Notes under the pieces: generated by a model
What the model saw: the letters and a program-made list of their open reading frames with translations, nothing else
Told to the model about the DNA's origin: nothing
Database searches by the model: none
Program-made: the position numbers and the translations under genes
Part shown: positions 37,121 through 45,996 of the stretch, one piece after another
Layout of the letters: each line of letters opens with the position of its first letter
Numbering within the stretch: the first letter of the stretch is position 1
Source of the DNA: Sphaerotilus microaerophilus
GTDB lineage: Bacteria; Pseudomonadota; Gammaproteobacteria; Burkholderiales; Burkholderiaceae_C
Direction of reading: 5' to 3'
Assembly: GCF_023734135.1 (NCBI RefSeq)
Contig: NZ_AP025730.1
Span: 186,001 to 250,000, forward strand
DNA: 64,000 nt

Positions 37121-38167
37121 ATGACCCCCTCCCCGACCCGTTCCTGGATCACGCCGCTGCTGCGCGCCGCCGTCATCCTCTCACTGCTGGCCTCGGCCGC
37201 CCTGGGCCTGGCGTTCACGCTGGACCGCGGCCCCAACGCCTGGATCGAGCTGCTGCGCTATGTGCCCTACCCGGCCTGGCTGGCGCCGGCACTGGTGGTC
37301 TTCCTGGCCTCCTGGGCGCTGGGCTGGCGCTGGCGTGCCGCCGCGGCGCTGTCACCGCTGCTGGTGACGGGGGTGGTGATGGGCCCCGTCTGGGGCCATG
37401 CCGACAATGGCAGCGGCCGGCTGCGGCTGATGACCTACAACATCAAGTCCTTCCTGGCCGAGGAACGGGTCGGCGGCTTCGACCTGCTCGGCCTGGAGAT
37501 CAGCCAGCACGATGCCGACGTCATCGTGATGCAGGACGCCGACGAATTCACCCAGCCCGGCGCCAAGATGCCGGCGCCGCTGGAGGCGGCTTTCAAGGGC
37601 CGCCAGGTCATCAAGCGCGGCGAGTACATGATCGCCAGCCGCGTACCGCTGCGCGACTGCAGCGCCCCCAAGATGCCCGGCAAGCGCGAGCCGCACCATT
37701 ACCTGCGCTGCGTCATCACCGTGGACGGCCGCGAGATCGACCTCGTCACCGCCCACCTGTTCTCCCCCCGCTCGGGCCTGAACGCCGCCCGCCACGACCG
37801 CCTCGCCGGCCTGGACGAGTGGGAGCACAACCTCGCCGTGCGCCGCAATCAGGTCGAGTCGATCGCGCGGGACCTGTCCCGCCAGCCGCGCCCGCTGATC
37901 CTGGCCGGCGACCTCAACCTGCCCGAGGCTTCGCCCCTGCTGCGCCGCCTGCTCGACACCGGCCTGCGCGACGCCTTTTCGAGCGCCGGCCGCGGCTACG
38001 GCTTCACCCACGGCCATTCGCTGCGGCCCTACATCAGCTTCCTGCGCATCGACCACATCCTGGTCAGCCCCGACATCGGCGTGCGCGAGGCCTTCGCGGG
38101 CGGGCGCGAGGGCTCGGCCCACCGGCCCGTGGTGGCGGACCTGCTGATGCAGCGGCTGCCGGAGTAA
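37121..38167 (+). CDS. Endonuclease/exonuclease/phosphatase-family membrane protein
   Basis: 348 aa. Three N-terminal membrane helices (about 12-32, 45-65, 72-92) are followed by an EEP-fold domain (about 100-345). EEP features are TYNIKSF at the start of the domain, VIVMQDADEF in the place of the usual Q-E pair (Asp replaces Glu), TAHLFSPRSG, GDLNLPEASP and IDHILVS near the end. The family includes phosphodiesterases, DNases and the YbhP/YafD-type proteins; the membrane-anchored type most resembles YafD. The substrate is unknown. It has no operon partner. Confidence 0.85.
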   Translation: MTPSPTRSWITPLLRAAVILSLLASAALGLAFTLDRGPNAWIELLRYVPYPAWLAPALVVFLASWALGWRWRAAAALSPLLVTGVVMGPVWGHADNGSGRLRLMTYNIKSFLAEERVGGFDLLGLEISQHDADVIVMQDADEFTQPGAKMPAPLEAAFKGRQVIKRGEYMIASRVPLRDCSAPKMPGKREPHHYLRCVITVDGREIDLVTAHLFSPRSGLNAARHDRLAGLDEWEHNLAVRRNQVESIARDLSRQPRPLILAGDLNLPEASPLLRRLLDTGLRDAFSSAGRGYGFTHGHSLRPYISFLRIDHILVSPDIGVREAFAGGREGSAHRPVVADLLMQRLPE

Positions 38168-38207
38168 TTCAGGCGGCAGGGCGGCTCGCCGGCTTCAGGC
38201 CCTTGCT

Positions 38208-39677
38208 TCAGGCCTTTGGATACAGCGGCGCCACCGCCCGGTACAGCGCCGTGAAGCGCGCATGCCGCTCGGCGAGCCGGGCGTGCTCCGCGGCATCGGG
38301 CGCAAAGCGCTGTGCCACGGGCGGCGCGAGGCAGACCTGGTCGATCGTGCCGCCGTCGCCCAGCCAGGCCAGCCGCGCGGCACCGAGTGCGCCGCCGGCT
38401 TCGCCGCCCTGACGCGTCACCAGCGTCACGCCCAGCAGCGACGCCAGCAGCTGCGCCCACAGCGGGCTGCGCGCGCCGCCGCCGACCAGCGACAGGCTGC
38501 ACACCTCGCCGGGCTGGACACCCAGGCTGTGCCAGCCGTCCAGCAGGCCGAAGCCGACGCCCTCGATGACCGCGTAGGCCAGGGCGGCCGGGCCGTGCTC
38601 GTTGGTCAGGCCGAAGAACAGGCCCTGGGCATTGGGGTTGTTGTGGGGCGTGCGCTCGCCGCTCAGGTAGGGCAGGAAGAGCGGGGCGCGCTCGCGCTCC
38701 TCGGCCGTCAGCGTGGCCACCTGGTCGAGCAGCGCAGACTCGCTGGCGGCGCCGAGCAGGTTCTTCACCCAGCGCAGGCCGTTGGCGGCACTGAGCATCA
38801 CGCTCATCTGGTGCCAGGTGCCGGGCAGCGCGTGGCAGAAGGCGTGCATCGCGCTGGCCGGGTTGGGGCGAAAGCGCTCGCTGGTCAGGAAGATCACGCC
38901 CGAGGTACCCAGCGAGACGAAGCCCTCGCCCGGGCGCACCGCGCCAATGCCCACGGCGCTGGCAGCGTTGTCACCGCCACCGCCGGCCACCATCACGCCC
39001 GGGGCCAGGCCCCAGCGGGTGGCCAGCTCGGGCTTGAGCGTGCCGGAGGGCTCGCTGCCTTCGACGAGCCGGGGCATCTGCGCCTCGCTCAGGCCGGTGG
39101 CGGCGAGCAGCTCGGGGGACCAGCGGCGCTGCGCCACGTCCAGCCAGAGCGTGCCGGCGGCGTCGCTCATGTCGCTGACGCGCTCGCCGGTGAGCTGCAG
39201 GCGCAGCCAGTCCTTGGGCAGCAGCACGCCGTCGGTGCGTGCGAACAGATCGCTCTCGTGCTTCTTCACCCACAGCAGCTTGGGTGCGGTGAAGCCGGGC
39301 ATCGCCAGGTTGCCGGCGAGGGCGTGCAGGCCCGGGCAGGCGGCTTCCAGCTCGCTGCACTCGGCGCCGCTGCGCCCGTCGTTCCAGAGGATGGCCGGGC
39401 GCAGCACGGCATCGTCCGCGTCGATCAGCACCGCGCCGTGCATCTGGCCGGACAGGCCGATGCCGCGCACCGCGCGCATCGCCGCGGGCTGCTCGGCGGC
39501 CAGTCGGCTCAACCCACGGTCGCAGGCGGCCCACCAGTCGGCCGGGTTCTGCTCGCTCCACAGCGGGTGGGGGCGCTGCACCGTGAGCGGCTCACCGGTG
39601 GTGGCGACGATGTGATGCGTCGCATCCAGGAGCAGGAACTTGAGTTCGGAGGTGCCGAGGTCGATGCCGAGGTACAT
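38208..39677 (-). CDS. xylB: Xylulokinase
   Basis: FGGY-family kinase that phosphorylates D-xylulose to D-xylulose 5-phosphate. It is 489 aa, with the N-terminus YLGIDLGTSELKFLLLD and RPHPLWSEQ-PADWW, then GLSGQMHGA and LLPKDWLRL. DMSDAAGT and LPYLSGERTPHNNP follow and are very close to E. coli XylB by memory. The C-terminal ATPase signature is SLVGGGARSPLWAQ. It is the last gene of the polyol operon on the minus strand and is separated from the AraC gene by a MITE-like element. It would act on the xylulose made from D-arabinitol by the dehydrogenase upstream (41-42 kb). Confidence 0.95.
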   Translation of the reverse strand: MYLGIDLGTSELKFLLLDATHHIVATTGEPLTVQRPHPLWSEQNPADWWAACDRGLSRLAAEQPAAMRAVRGIGLSGQMHGAVLIDADDAVLRPAILWNDGRSGAECSELEAACPGLHALAGNLAMPGFTAPKLLWVKKHESDLFARTDGVLLPKDWLRLQLTGERVSDMSDAAGTLWLDVAQRRWSPELLAATGLSEAQMPRLVEGSEPSGTLKPELATRWGLAPGVMVAGGGGDNAASAVGIGAVRPGEGFVSLGTSGVIFLTSERFRPNPASAMHAFCHALPGTWHQMSVMLSAANGLRWVKNLLGAASESALLDQVATLTAEERERAPLFLPYLSGERTPHNNPNAQGLFFGLTNEHGPAALAYAVIEGVGFGLLDGWHSLGVQPGEVCSLSLVGGGARSPLWAQLLASLLGVTLVTRQGGEAGGALGAARLAWLGDGGTIDQVCLAPPVAQRFAPDAAEHARLAERHARFTALYRAVAPLYPKA

Positions 39678-39697
39678 GGTGGAAGTCAGGTTGATGG

Positions 39698-39790
39698 GAA
39701 ATCCCCCCTTCCCCCCTTTTTCAAAGGGGGGGTGAATACGGAGCGCTGTCTTGTTCCCCCCTTTGGCAAAGGGGGGCCAGGGGGGATTTC
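39698..39790. mobile_element. MITE-like palindromic element of 93 bp
   Basis: 11-bp perfect terminal inverted repeats, GAAATCCCCCC (39698-39708) and GGGGGGATTTC (39780-39790), enclose two inner hairpins of the form CCCCCCTTT-n-AAAGGGGGG. There is no coding capacity. It fills most of the 118-bp gap between the AraC gene and xylB. The form resembles the small non-autonomous palindromic repeats known from cyanobacteria and betaproteobacteria. Confidence 0.6.
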
Positions 39791-39795
39791 AACGC

Positions 39796-40734
39796 TCACC
39801 CCATCACCGTGCCAAAGCGCGATTCCGCCTGCCGGCGGAACTCGCTGGGCGTCATGCCCTTGATTTCCAGGAAGCGGCGGTTGAAGTTGGCGACGTTGTT
39901 GAAGCCGACCTCGTAGCAGATGTGGGTGATGAGCTTGTCGCTCTCCATCAGCAGCTGGCAGGCGCGGTTGACGCGCACCCGGTTGACGAAGTCGGTGAAG
40001 GTGTTGCCGGTGGCACGGCGGAAGAAGCGCGAGAAGCGGCTCTCGCTCATGCCCAGCTCGGCGGCGATGTCGCCAGCGCTGAAGGGCTGCGAGAGGTGGT
40101 CGGTGATGCGGCTGACCACGGCGTCGATCTGGTCGAGCGAGGCGTCGTCGTCCTCGCTCTGCAGCTGCACGATCGACAGCAGCCGGTAGTCCGTGCAGGC
40201 CGCGAGGTCGGCCAGGAAGTCGCAGAAGGCCGCAAAGCGCCGCGCCCCGCGTGCGCCCTTGACGCGCTGCCAGTGCTGCTGGGCACGCTCGCCCTCGCCG
40301 AAGAACTCGATGCCGTGGCGCGCGCGCTCCAGCAGCGGCAGCACCTCGGCCAGCTCGGGAATGACCGCCGCGGCGTTGACCAGCGGCTCGTGCGGGAACT
40401 GGATCACCAGGTCGCGCTGCTCGACGCAGCCCTCGGGCATGTCCATCGACACCCAGTTGTGCGGCAGCCGCGGCCCCGTCAGCACCAGGTGGCCGGGCTG
40501 GAACTGGCCGATCCAGTCGCCGACGAAGGCCTTGCCCGACGTGGCGACGATCAGGTGCAGCTCGTACTCGTCGTGGTAGTGCCAGCGCGCCAGCGGGGTG
40601 GGGAAGCCGTGCGACAGGCAGCGCACCACGCCGGTCTCTTCCGGCGCCTCGTAGCCCAGGTCGGGCGAGCGGACGTAGTCGTGCTCCCGCTCGGGCCGGG
40701 TCTGGCGGGGCAGGTGGCGGGGCTTGGCAGGCAT
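39796..40734 (-). CDS. AraC-family transcriptional regulator of the polyol operon
   Basis: 312 aa. The N-terminal sensor domain (about 20-150) is a cupin, with the sugar-binding type pattern WHYHDEYELH. The C-terminal double helix-turn-helix (about 210-305) shows FSAGDIAAELGMSESRFSRFFR and ICYEVGFNNVANFNRRF. The protein most resembles activators such as MtlR of Pseudomonas polyol operons, and probably senses arabinitol, mannitol or sorbitol. The start at 40734 was chosen because earlier in-frame codons overlap the next gene (its stop is at 40757). It lies between the dehydrogenase gene and xylB in the same operon direction. Confidence 0.9.
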   Translation of the reverse strand: MPAKPRHLPRQTRPEREHDYVRSPDLGYEAPEETGVVRCLSHGFPTPLARWHYHDEYELHLIVATSGKAFVGDWIGQFQPGHLVLTGPRLPHNWVSMDMPEGCVEQRDLVIQFPHEPLVNAAAVIPELAEVLPLLERARHGIEFFGEGERAQQHWQRVKGARGARRFAAFCDFLADLAACTDYRLLSIVQLQSEDDDASLDQIDAVVSRITDHLSQPFSAGDIAAELGMSESRFSRFFRRATGNTFTDFVNRVRVNRACQLLMESDKLITHICYEVGFNNVANFNRRFLEIKGMTPSEFRRQAESRFGTVMG

Positions 40735-40756
40735 GGCGGCTCGCGCGGGGTCGGCG

Positions 40757-42175
40757 TCAGCCTTGGCTGGCGCGATGGGTGGCAACGAACTGCGCCACCC
40801 GCGCACTGGCACGGCGCAGCGCATCGACCAACCGGGCATCGCCGGCCAGGTCGCCCCAGAGCGGGCGGTCGGCGCAGAAGGCGGCCACCGGGTCGGCGGC
40901 GTCACAGATCGCGTGGGCCACGGCCGGGTCCATCGCCTGGTCCTGGTAGGTGTAGGCGATCTGCCCGGCGTGCCAGCGCTGCAGGTAGGCCAGGAAAAGC
41001 GCGGGCAGCATCGCCACGCTGTCGATGGTTTCGCCACGGGCCAGGCGCTCGCGGATGGTCGGCGCGATGAAGCCGGGGATCTTGCTGAAGCCGTCCATCG
41101 CGACGCGCTGGTTGGTGTCGCGGATGGCGGGGTTGCCGAAGCGGTCCAGCACCACGTCGCGGTAGGTCGGCAGGTTCAGCGGGCAGGGCTTCTCGGGCGT
41201 GTCCAGCACCGGGATCACGTCGTCGGTGACGTAGTCGTAGGCGAACTGGCGGATCACCGGGTCGTGCGTGCCCTCGTGGATGTAGAGGGTGCCCACCAGC
41301 GTGCCGGCCCAGGCGATGCACGAGTGCGTGGCGTTGAGCAGGCGGATCTTGGCCTCCTCGTAGGCGTCCACGGAGGGCACCATCTCGACGCCCACCTTCT
41401 CCCAGGCGGGCCGCCCGGCGATGAAGTTCTCCTCGATCACCCACTGGATGAAGCTCTCACCCATCAGCGCGGCGGGGTCGTCCACGCCGGTGGCGGCCAG
41501 CACGCGCTCACACACGTCGGGCGTCGGCCGCGGGGTGATGCGGTCCACCATCGCGTTGGGACTCGAGGTGTTCGCCTTCACCCAGTCCAGCAGGGCGGCG
41601 TCGCCGACGAGTTCGATGAACTGCAGCAGGCCGCCGCGCGAGCGCTCGCCGTTGTGGCGCAGGTTGTCGCAGTTCAGCAGCGTGACGGGACCAGCGCCAC
41701 TGGCCCTGCGCGCACGCAGGATGGCGGTGAGCGCGCCGTAGATGGTGGAGCCCGTCTGCACCAATTGGCCCGCGCGGGCCGCATCCAGATCGGCCCGCAG
41801 GTCGGTGAAGGTGTCCAGGTCGAGCCGGTTCTTCGCGTCGAGGTAGTAGCCCGCCTCGGTGACGGTGAAGCTGATGATCTTGGTGTCGGCGCTGGCGCCC
41901 TGGGCGATCAGCCCGGCCAGGTCCGGCGTGTACGGAATCACCCGGCGGATGGAGGTGATGCGCGTGTAGCGGTGCTCGCCGGCCGGGGAGATGGTCTCCA
42001 GCGTGTAGGCGCCGCCCTGGGCAGCCAATGCGGCGATGGTGTCGGCCATGTCCGGGCGGGTGTTGCCGCCGGCCAGTTGCCAGGAGGCATCGCCGGTCTG
42101 GATCAGCTCGTGCAGGTAGACGGCCAGGTGGGCCCGGTGGAACGAACCCAGGCCGAGGTGCAGGATGACGTTCAT
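40757..42175 (-). CDS. dalD: Mannitol dehydrogenase-family polyol dehydrogenase (D-arabinitol 4-dehydrogenase-like)
   Basis: 472-aa long-chain NAD-dependent dehydrogenase. The N-terminal Rossmann domain starts LHLGLGSFHRAHLAVYL. The C-terminal all-helical substrate domain contains the signature near residue 275 (IRLLNATHSCIAWAG). The active-site Lys of the family is in AMDGFSKIPGF. Sequence and the adjoining xylulokinase favour D-arabinitol 4-dehydrogenase (product D-xylulose). Mannitol 2-dehydrogenase is the main alternative, because the same protein family and the MtlEFGK-type transporter serve mannitol in Pseudomonas. It is co-oriented with the SDR upstream, 39 bp apart. Confidence 0.85.
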   Translation of the reverse strand: MNVILHLGLGSFHRAHLAVYLHELIQTGDASWQLAGGNTRPDMADTIAALAAQGGAYTLETISPAGEHRYTRITSIRRVIPYTPDLAGLIAQGASADTKIISFTVTEAGYYLDAKNRLDLDTFTDLRADLDAARAGQLVQTGSTIYGALTAILRARRASGAGPVTLLNCDNLRHNGERSRGGLLQFIELVGDAALLDWVKANTSSPNAMVDRITPRPTPDVCERVLAATGVDDPAALMGESFIQWVIEENFIAGRPAWEKVGVEMVPSVDAYEEAKIRLLNATHSCIAWAGTLVGTLYIHEGTHDPVIRQFAYDYVTDDVIPVLDTPEKPCPLNLPTYRDVVLDRFGNPAIRDTNQRVAMDGFSKIPGFIAPTIRERLARGETIDSVAMLPALFLAYLQRWHAGQIAYTYQDQAMDPAVAHAICDAADPVAAFCADRPLWGDLAGDARLVDALRRASARVAQFVATHRASQG

Positions 42176-42214
42176 GATGGAAGGACGAGGAGAGGAAGCA
42201 GGAAAGTTCAGAGG

Positions 42215-42952
42215 TCAGAGGTCGAAGTTTGTCGGCAGCATCACCACGTCGCGGATCGTCATGCCGCGAGGCCGGGTGAGCATGAAGGTGATCACCTCGG
42301 CCACCTCGGTGGGCTCGATCAGGCTGCCTGTGGCGCGCGCTTCGGCGAGTTTCTCGGCCGGCCAGTCGGCGATCAGCGCCGTCACCACCGGGCCCGGCGA
42401 GATGGCGCCCACGCGGATGCCGTGCTTGAAGACCTGGCGCCGCGTGGTCTGCACGAAGCAGTCGATCGCCCACTTGGACGAGGCGTAGACCGGCTCCCAG
42501 GGCGTCGGGTAGTGCGCGGCCAGCGAGCTGGTGACGATGATGTCGCCGCAGCCGCGCTCGATCATGTGCGGCAGCACGTCGCGCACGTTCTTCATCACGA
42601 CGTTGACGTTCAGGTTCAGCATGCGGTCGATCGCGTCGGTATCCGCATCCACCAAGTCACCGCCGAGGTACAGGCCGGCGTTGGCGTGGAAGATGTCGAG
42701 CCGGCCGGCGAGTTCGAGCACGCGCGGCAGCAGCGACCGGCACTGCGCGGCGTCAAGCAGGTCCAGCGCCAGCGGCATCGCGGCTTCGCCGAGCTGCTCG
42801 CAGAGCGCGGTGAGGGCCTGGGCGTTGCGGTCGACCAGCACCACGCGGGCACCACCGGCAAGCAGGGCCTCGGCGCTGGCGCGGCCGATGCCGGAAGCGG
42901 CGCCCGTCACGGCGGCCACCTGGCCAGCAAAGGGTTGGGGAGTCTGGGTCAT
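42215..42952 (-). CDS. SDR-family polyol dehydrogenase, ribitol 2-dehydrogenase-like
   Basis: 245-aa NAD-dependent SDR. It has the cofactor motif TGAASGIGRA near residue 17, HANAGLYLGGDL, the catalytic Tyr in EPVYASSKWA and SPGPVVTALIADWP. From memory this resembles ribitol 2-dehydrogenase (RbtD) of Klebsiella, which oxidises ribitol to D-ribulose; the HANAG-x-Y-x-GG and GPVVTALxxDWP patterns fit well. Sorbitol or xylitol dehydrogenase are alternatives. It lies between the ATPase and the arabinitol-type dehydrogenase in the operon. No ribulokinase is present in the window, so the fate of ribulose is open. Confidence 0.83.
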   Translation of the reverse strand: MTQTPQPFAGQVAAVTGAASGIGRASAEALLAGGARVVLVDRNAQALTALCEQLGEAAMPLALDLLDAAQCRSLLPRVLELAGRLDIFHANAGLYLGGDLVDADTDAIDRMLNLNVNVVMKNVRDVLPHMIERGCGDIIVTSSLAAHYPTPWEPVYASSKWAIDCFVQTTRRQVFKHGIRVGAISPGPVVTALIADWPAEKLAEARATGSLIEPTEVAEVITFMLTRPRGMTIRDVVMLPTNFDL

Positions 42953-42985
42953 CGTTGTGTCCTCGCGGGGCTGGGGCGGCGTGGC

Positions 42986-44017
42986 TCAGCCGGCGCGGGC
43001 AGCGCGGCCCTGCGCATCAAAGCGGTGGGCATTGGCGGCCTCGACGAAGATGCCGACGCGGTCGCCGTTGTGCAGCGCCGTGCGCGTGGCCTGGCGCGCG
43101 ACGATCTGCGCGCCGCTGTCGGTGGCCACGTAGATCAGCGTCTCGGCGCCAAGCGACTCGACCAGCTCCACGGTGCCCGGCAGGCCGCCCGCCGCTGCCT
43201 GGGCGGCCGGCTGAACGGTTACATCCTCCGGGCGCAGCCCGACGAAGCCGCCGGCCGGCACCTCCGGCACAGTGGGCAGGTGGCGGCCTTCGATGACGTT
43301 CATCTGCGGCGAGCCGATGAACTGGGCGACGAACTGGTTGGCCGGCCGGTCGTACAGCTCCAGCGGCGTGCCCACCTGCTCGATCTGGCCGTCGCGCAGC
43401 ACCACGATGCGGTCGGCCAACGTCATCGCCTCGATCTGGTCGTGGGTGACGTAGATGGTCGTGGCGCCCAGGTCGCGGTGCAGCTTGGCGATCTCCACCC
43501 GGGTCTGGCCGCGCAGCGCGGCGTCCAGGTTGGACAGCGGCTCGTCGAACAGGAAGACCTTCGGCGCACGCACGATGGCGCGGCCGATCGCCACGCGCTG
43601 GCGCTGGCCGCCCGACAGCGCACGCGGCGTGCGCTGCAGGTAGGGTGTGAGGTTGAGGATCTGCGCGGCGCGCTCGACCTTCTCGCGGATGACCGCCGGG
43701 TCCTCCTTGGCCAGCTTGAGCGCGAAGCTCATGTTCTCGTACACGCTCATGTGCGGGTACAGCGCGTAGCTCTGGAACACCATCGCCAGGTCGCGCTTGG
43801 ACGAGGGCGCATCGGTGATGTCGCGCCCGTCGAGCATCAGCGAGCCGCCGTCGATGTGCTCCAGCCCGGCGATCAGGCGCAGCAGCGTGGACTTGCCGCA
43901 GCCCGAGGGGCCGACGAAGACGATGAATTCGCCGCGCTCGATGGCCAGGTCGATGCCCTTGATCGCGCGCAAGTCGCCGAAGTACTTCTCGACGCCCTTC
44001 AGTTGCAGGAAGGCCAT
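42986..44017 (-). CDS. mtlK: Polyol ABC transporter ATP-binding protein (MalK/MtlK-type)
   Basis: 343-aa cytoplasmic ATPase of the CUT1 family. Walker A GPSGCGKST, the signature SGGQRQRVAIGRA, Walker B VFLFDEPLSNLD and the switch His in YVTHDQIEA are all intact. A C-terminal TOBE/regulatory domain (about 235-343) includes GLRPEDV. It energises the two permeases encoded upstream. The ATG at 44017 gives the family N-terminus (AFLQLKGVEKYF). The SDR follows after 33 bp. A GC-rich REP-like repeat lies just upstream, between this gene and the permease gene. Confidence 0.94.
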   Translation of the reverse strand: MAFLQLKGVEKYFGDLRAIKGIDLAIERGEFIVFVGPSGCGKSTLLRLIAGLEHIDGGSLMLDGRDITDAPSSKRDLAMVFQSYALYPHMSVYENMSFALKLAKEDPAVIREKVERAAQILNLTPYLQRTPRALSGGQRQRVAIGRAIVRAPKVFLFDEPLSNLDAALRGQTRVEIAKLHRDLGATTIYVTHDQIEAMTLADRIVVLRDGQIEQVGTPLELYDRPANQFVAQFIGSPQMNVIEGRHLPTVPEVPAGGFVGLRPEDVTVQPAAQAAAGGLPGTVELVESLGAETLIYVATDSGAQIVARQATRTALHNGDRVGIFVEAANAHRFDAQGRAARAG

Positions 44018-44086
44018 GGATCTCTCCGAGTCAGATGCCACCGCCCAGGGTGGCGCATTCGCATTCATCCAGCGGACGCCGCGGAA

Positions 44087-44150
44087 CCGGCTTTGCTGGG
44101 CCGCTGGCGGCGCCCCCCTGGGGGGGAGCGGCGCAGCCGCAACGGGGGGG
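44087..44150. repeat. REP-like GC-rich palindromic repeat, copy 1
   Basis: A 64-bp repeat with a core CGCCCCCCTGGGGGGGAGCG hairpin, a second GCGGCGCAGCCGC hairpin and a G-run end. It is the counterpart of 45042-45106. It sits right after the stop codon of the permease gene ending at 44153 and before the ATPase gene, and would form a strong hairpin in the operon mRNA. Confidence 0.7.
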
Positions 44151-44152
44151 AT

Positions 44153-44983
44153 TCATTTCACGGCGCCGAAGGTGAGGCCTTGAACCAGTTGCTTCTGCGA
44201 GAACCAGCCGAACACGATGATGGGCGCGATGGCCATCAGCGACGCGGCGGACAACTTCGCCCAGAACAGGCCCTCGGGGCTGGAATAGCTGGCGATCAGC
44301 GTGGCCAGCGTGCCGGCCTTGGCGCTGCTGAGGTTCAGGCTCCAGAAGGCCTCGTTCCAGCTCAACACCAGGCACAGCAGCCCGGTGGAGGCCAGCACGC
44401 CCAGGCCCAGCGGCAGCAGCACGTGGCGGAACTCCTGCCACAGCGTGGCGCCGTCCATGCGCGCGGCCTCCAGGATCTCGGGCGGGATGTCCTTGAAGCC
44501 CGAATACAGCATCCACACCATGATCGGCAGGTTGCTCAGCGTGAAGACGATGATCAGCCCGAGCTGGGTGTCCAGCAGCGCCGACTTCTGCGCCAGCACG
44601 TAGATCGGCACCAGCGCGCCCACGGCCGGCATCATCTTGGTGGAGAGCATCCACATCAGGATGTCGCGCGTCTTCGGGCTGCGGAAGAAGGCCATCGAGT
44701 AGGCCGCCGGCGCAGCGATCGCCAGCCCCAGCAGGGTGGACACCACGCTGGTGATGAGCGAGTTCTGGGCGTACAGCAGGTAGTCGCTGCGGTCCTGCAC
44801 CTCGTGGAAGTTCTCCAGCGTGGGCGTGAAGAAGATCTCCGGCGGCACCGCGATGGCCTGCAGCTCGGTCTTGAACGCCGTCAGGAACAGCCAGCCCAGC
44901 GGGAAGAACACCAGCAGCGTCACCGCCCAGGCGATGAGCGTGCGCGCGACCAGCGCGGGGGAGAAGGATTTGGATCGGCTCAT
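44153..44983 (-). CDS. mtlG: Polyol ABC transporter permease (MalG/MtlG-type)
   Basis: 276-aa inner-membrane permease with six membrane segments. It carries the EAA cytoplasmic loop (EILEAARMDGATLWQEF near residue 190) that contacts the ATPase. The size and N-terminus (about 15 residues before the first helix) fit CUT1 MalG-type permeases. The start ATG 44983 is supported by the family N-terminus; the frame continues 51 bp upstream into a repeat. It pairs with the permease upstream (45115-45996). Confidence 0.93.
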   Translation of the reverse strand: MSRSKSFSPALVARTLIAWAVTLLVFFPLGWLFLTAFKTELQAIAVPPEIFFTPTLENFHEVQDRSDYLLYAQNSLITSVVSTLLGLAIAAPAAYSMAFFRSPKTRDILMWMLSTKMMPAVGALVPIYVLAQKSALLDTQLGLIIVFTLSNLPIMVWMLYSGFKDIPPEILEAARMDGATLWQEFRHVLLPLGLGVLASTGLLCLVLSWNEAFWSLNLSSAKAGTLATLIASYSSPEGLFWAKLSAASLMAIAPIIVFGWFSQKQLVQGLTFGAVK

Positions 44984-45041
44984 CGGCAGTCCTTTGAGAA
45001 CGAGCGGCTCGGTGCACGCCCTTCCAGCGGCCACCGTGGAT

Positions 45042-45106
45042 CCGGCTCAGCCGGTCCACTGGAGGCGCCCCCTTGAGGGGGAGCGCCGAAGGCGCTACGG
45101 GGGTGG
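45042..45106. repeat. REP-like GC-rich palindromic repeat, copy 2
   Basis: A 65-bp repeat with hairpin GCGCCCCCTTGAGGGGGAGC, a second hairpin GCGCCGAAGGCGC and a G-run. It shares the layout and most bases of copy 1. It is placed 8 bp past the stop codon of the first permease gene, in the 131-bp gap before the second. Confidence 0.7.
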
Positions 45107-45114
45107 TCCATGTT

Positions 45115-45996
45115 TCAGTCCAGGTTCTTGCCCACGAGGCGGATCATGAAGACCGCCGCGATGTTGGCCAGCACGACCGCGAACAGCGCCCCGGCCGAAG
45201 CCACGCCCGCATCGAAGTTCAGCAGCGCCTGCTTGAAGATCAGGAAGGCCACGTTGGTGCTCGCGTCACCGGGGCCACCGCCGGTGGTGGTGAAGATCTC
45301 GGCGAACACGCTCATCAGGAAGATCATCTCGATCATGATCACCACCGCGATCGAGCGGCCCAGGTGCGGCAGCACCATGAAGCGCAGGCGCTGCAGGTAG
45401 TTGGCGCCATCCATCTGCGCGGCCTCCAGCTGCTCGCGGTTCAGGCTCTGCAGCGCGGTCATGAAGATCAGCGTGGCAAAGGGCAGCCACTGCCAGGCCA
45501 CCATCACGATGACGGACCACAGCGGCCAGTCGGTCAGCCAGTCCACCGGCGTGGCGCCGAAGAACTGCCAGACCTGCGCCAGCACGCCGTAGATGGGGTT
45601 CATCATCATGTGCTTCCACAGCAGCGCGTTGACCGTGGGCATGACAAAGAAGGGCGCGATCAGCAGCAGGCGCACGAGGCCGCGGCCAGGGAAGGGCTCG
45701 TCGATCAGCAGCGCCAGCGCGATGCCGCCGAGCACCGTGATCACGATCACGCTGCCCAGCAGCAGCAGCGTGTTGACCACCGACACCGTGAACGACGGGT
45801 CGGTGACGAAGTATTCATAGTTGGCGAGCCCGACGAAGCCGGTCTGGTCGGGCTGCATCAGGTTGTAGCGGATGACGCTGAAATAGATCGTCATCACGAG
45901 CGGCACGATCATCCAGAGGAAGAGCGTGGCCACCGCCGGCGTCATCAGCAGACGCGGCAGCAAGCGCGAGGCGGTTCGTACAGCTGGGGTCGACAT
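45115..45996 (-). CDS. mtlF: Polyol ABC transporter permease (MalF/MtlF-type)
   Basis: 293-aa permease, six to seven membrane helices. The EAA loop is EQLEAAQMDGANYLQRL. A short periplasmic segment follows helix 1 (IRYNLMQPDQTGFVGLANYEYF), typical of the MtlF/SmoF group; enteric MalF is much longer. The start is ATG 45996, since the upstream part of the frame is Gly/Pro-rich and lacks family features. It follows the binding-protein gene by 171 bp and precedes the partner permease. Confidence 0.93.
   Translation of the reverse strand: MSTPAVRTASRLLPRLLMTPAVATLFLWMIVPLVMTIYFSVIRYNLMQPDQTGFVGLANYEYFVTDPSFTVSVVNTLLLLGSVIVITVLGGIALALLIDEPFPGRGLVRLLLIAPFFVMPTVNALLWKHMMMNPIYGVLAQVWQFFGATPVDWLTDWPLWSVIVMVAWQWLPFATLIFMTALQSLNREQLEAAQMDGANYLQRLRFMVLPHLGRSIAVVIMIEMIFLMSVFAEIFTTTGGGPGDASTNVAFLIFKQALLNFDAGVASAGALFAVVLANIAAVFMIRLVGKNLD

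Noticed and set aside
40724..45076. An open frame of about 1450 codons on the + strand
   Set aside because: It runs antisense through the AraC regulator, both dehydrogenases, the ATPase and a permease, all with clear motifs. The translation is rich in His, Arg, Gly and Gln, as expected from the reverse frame of high-GC genes.
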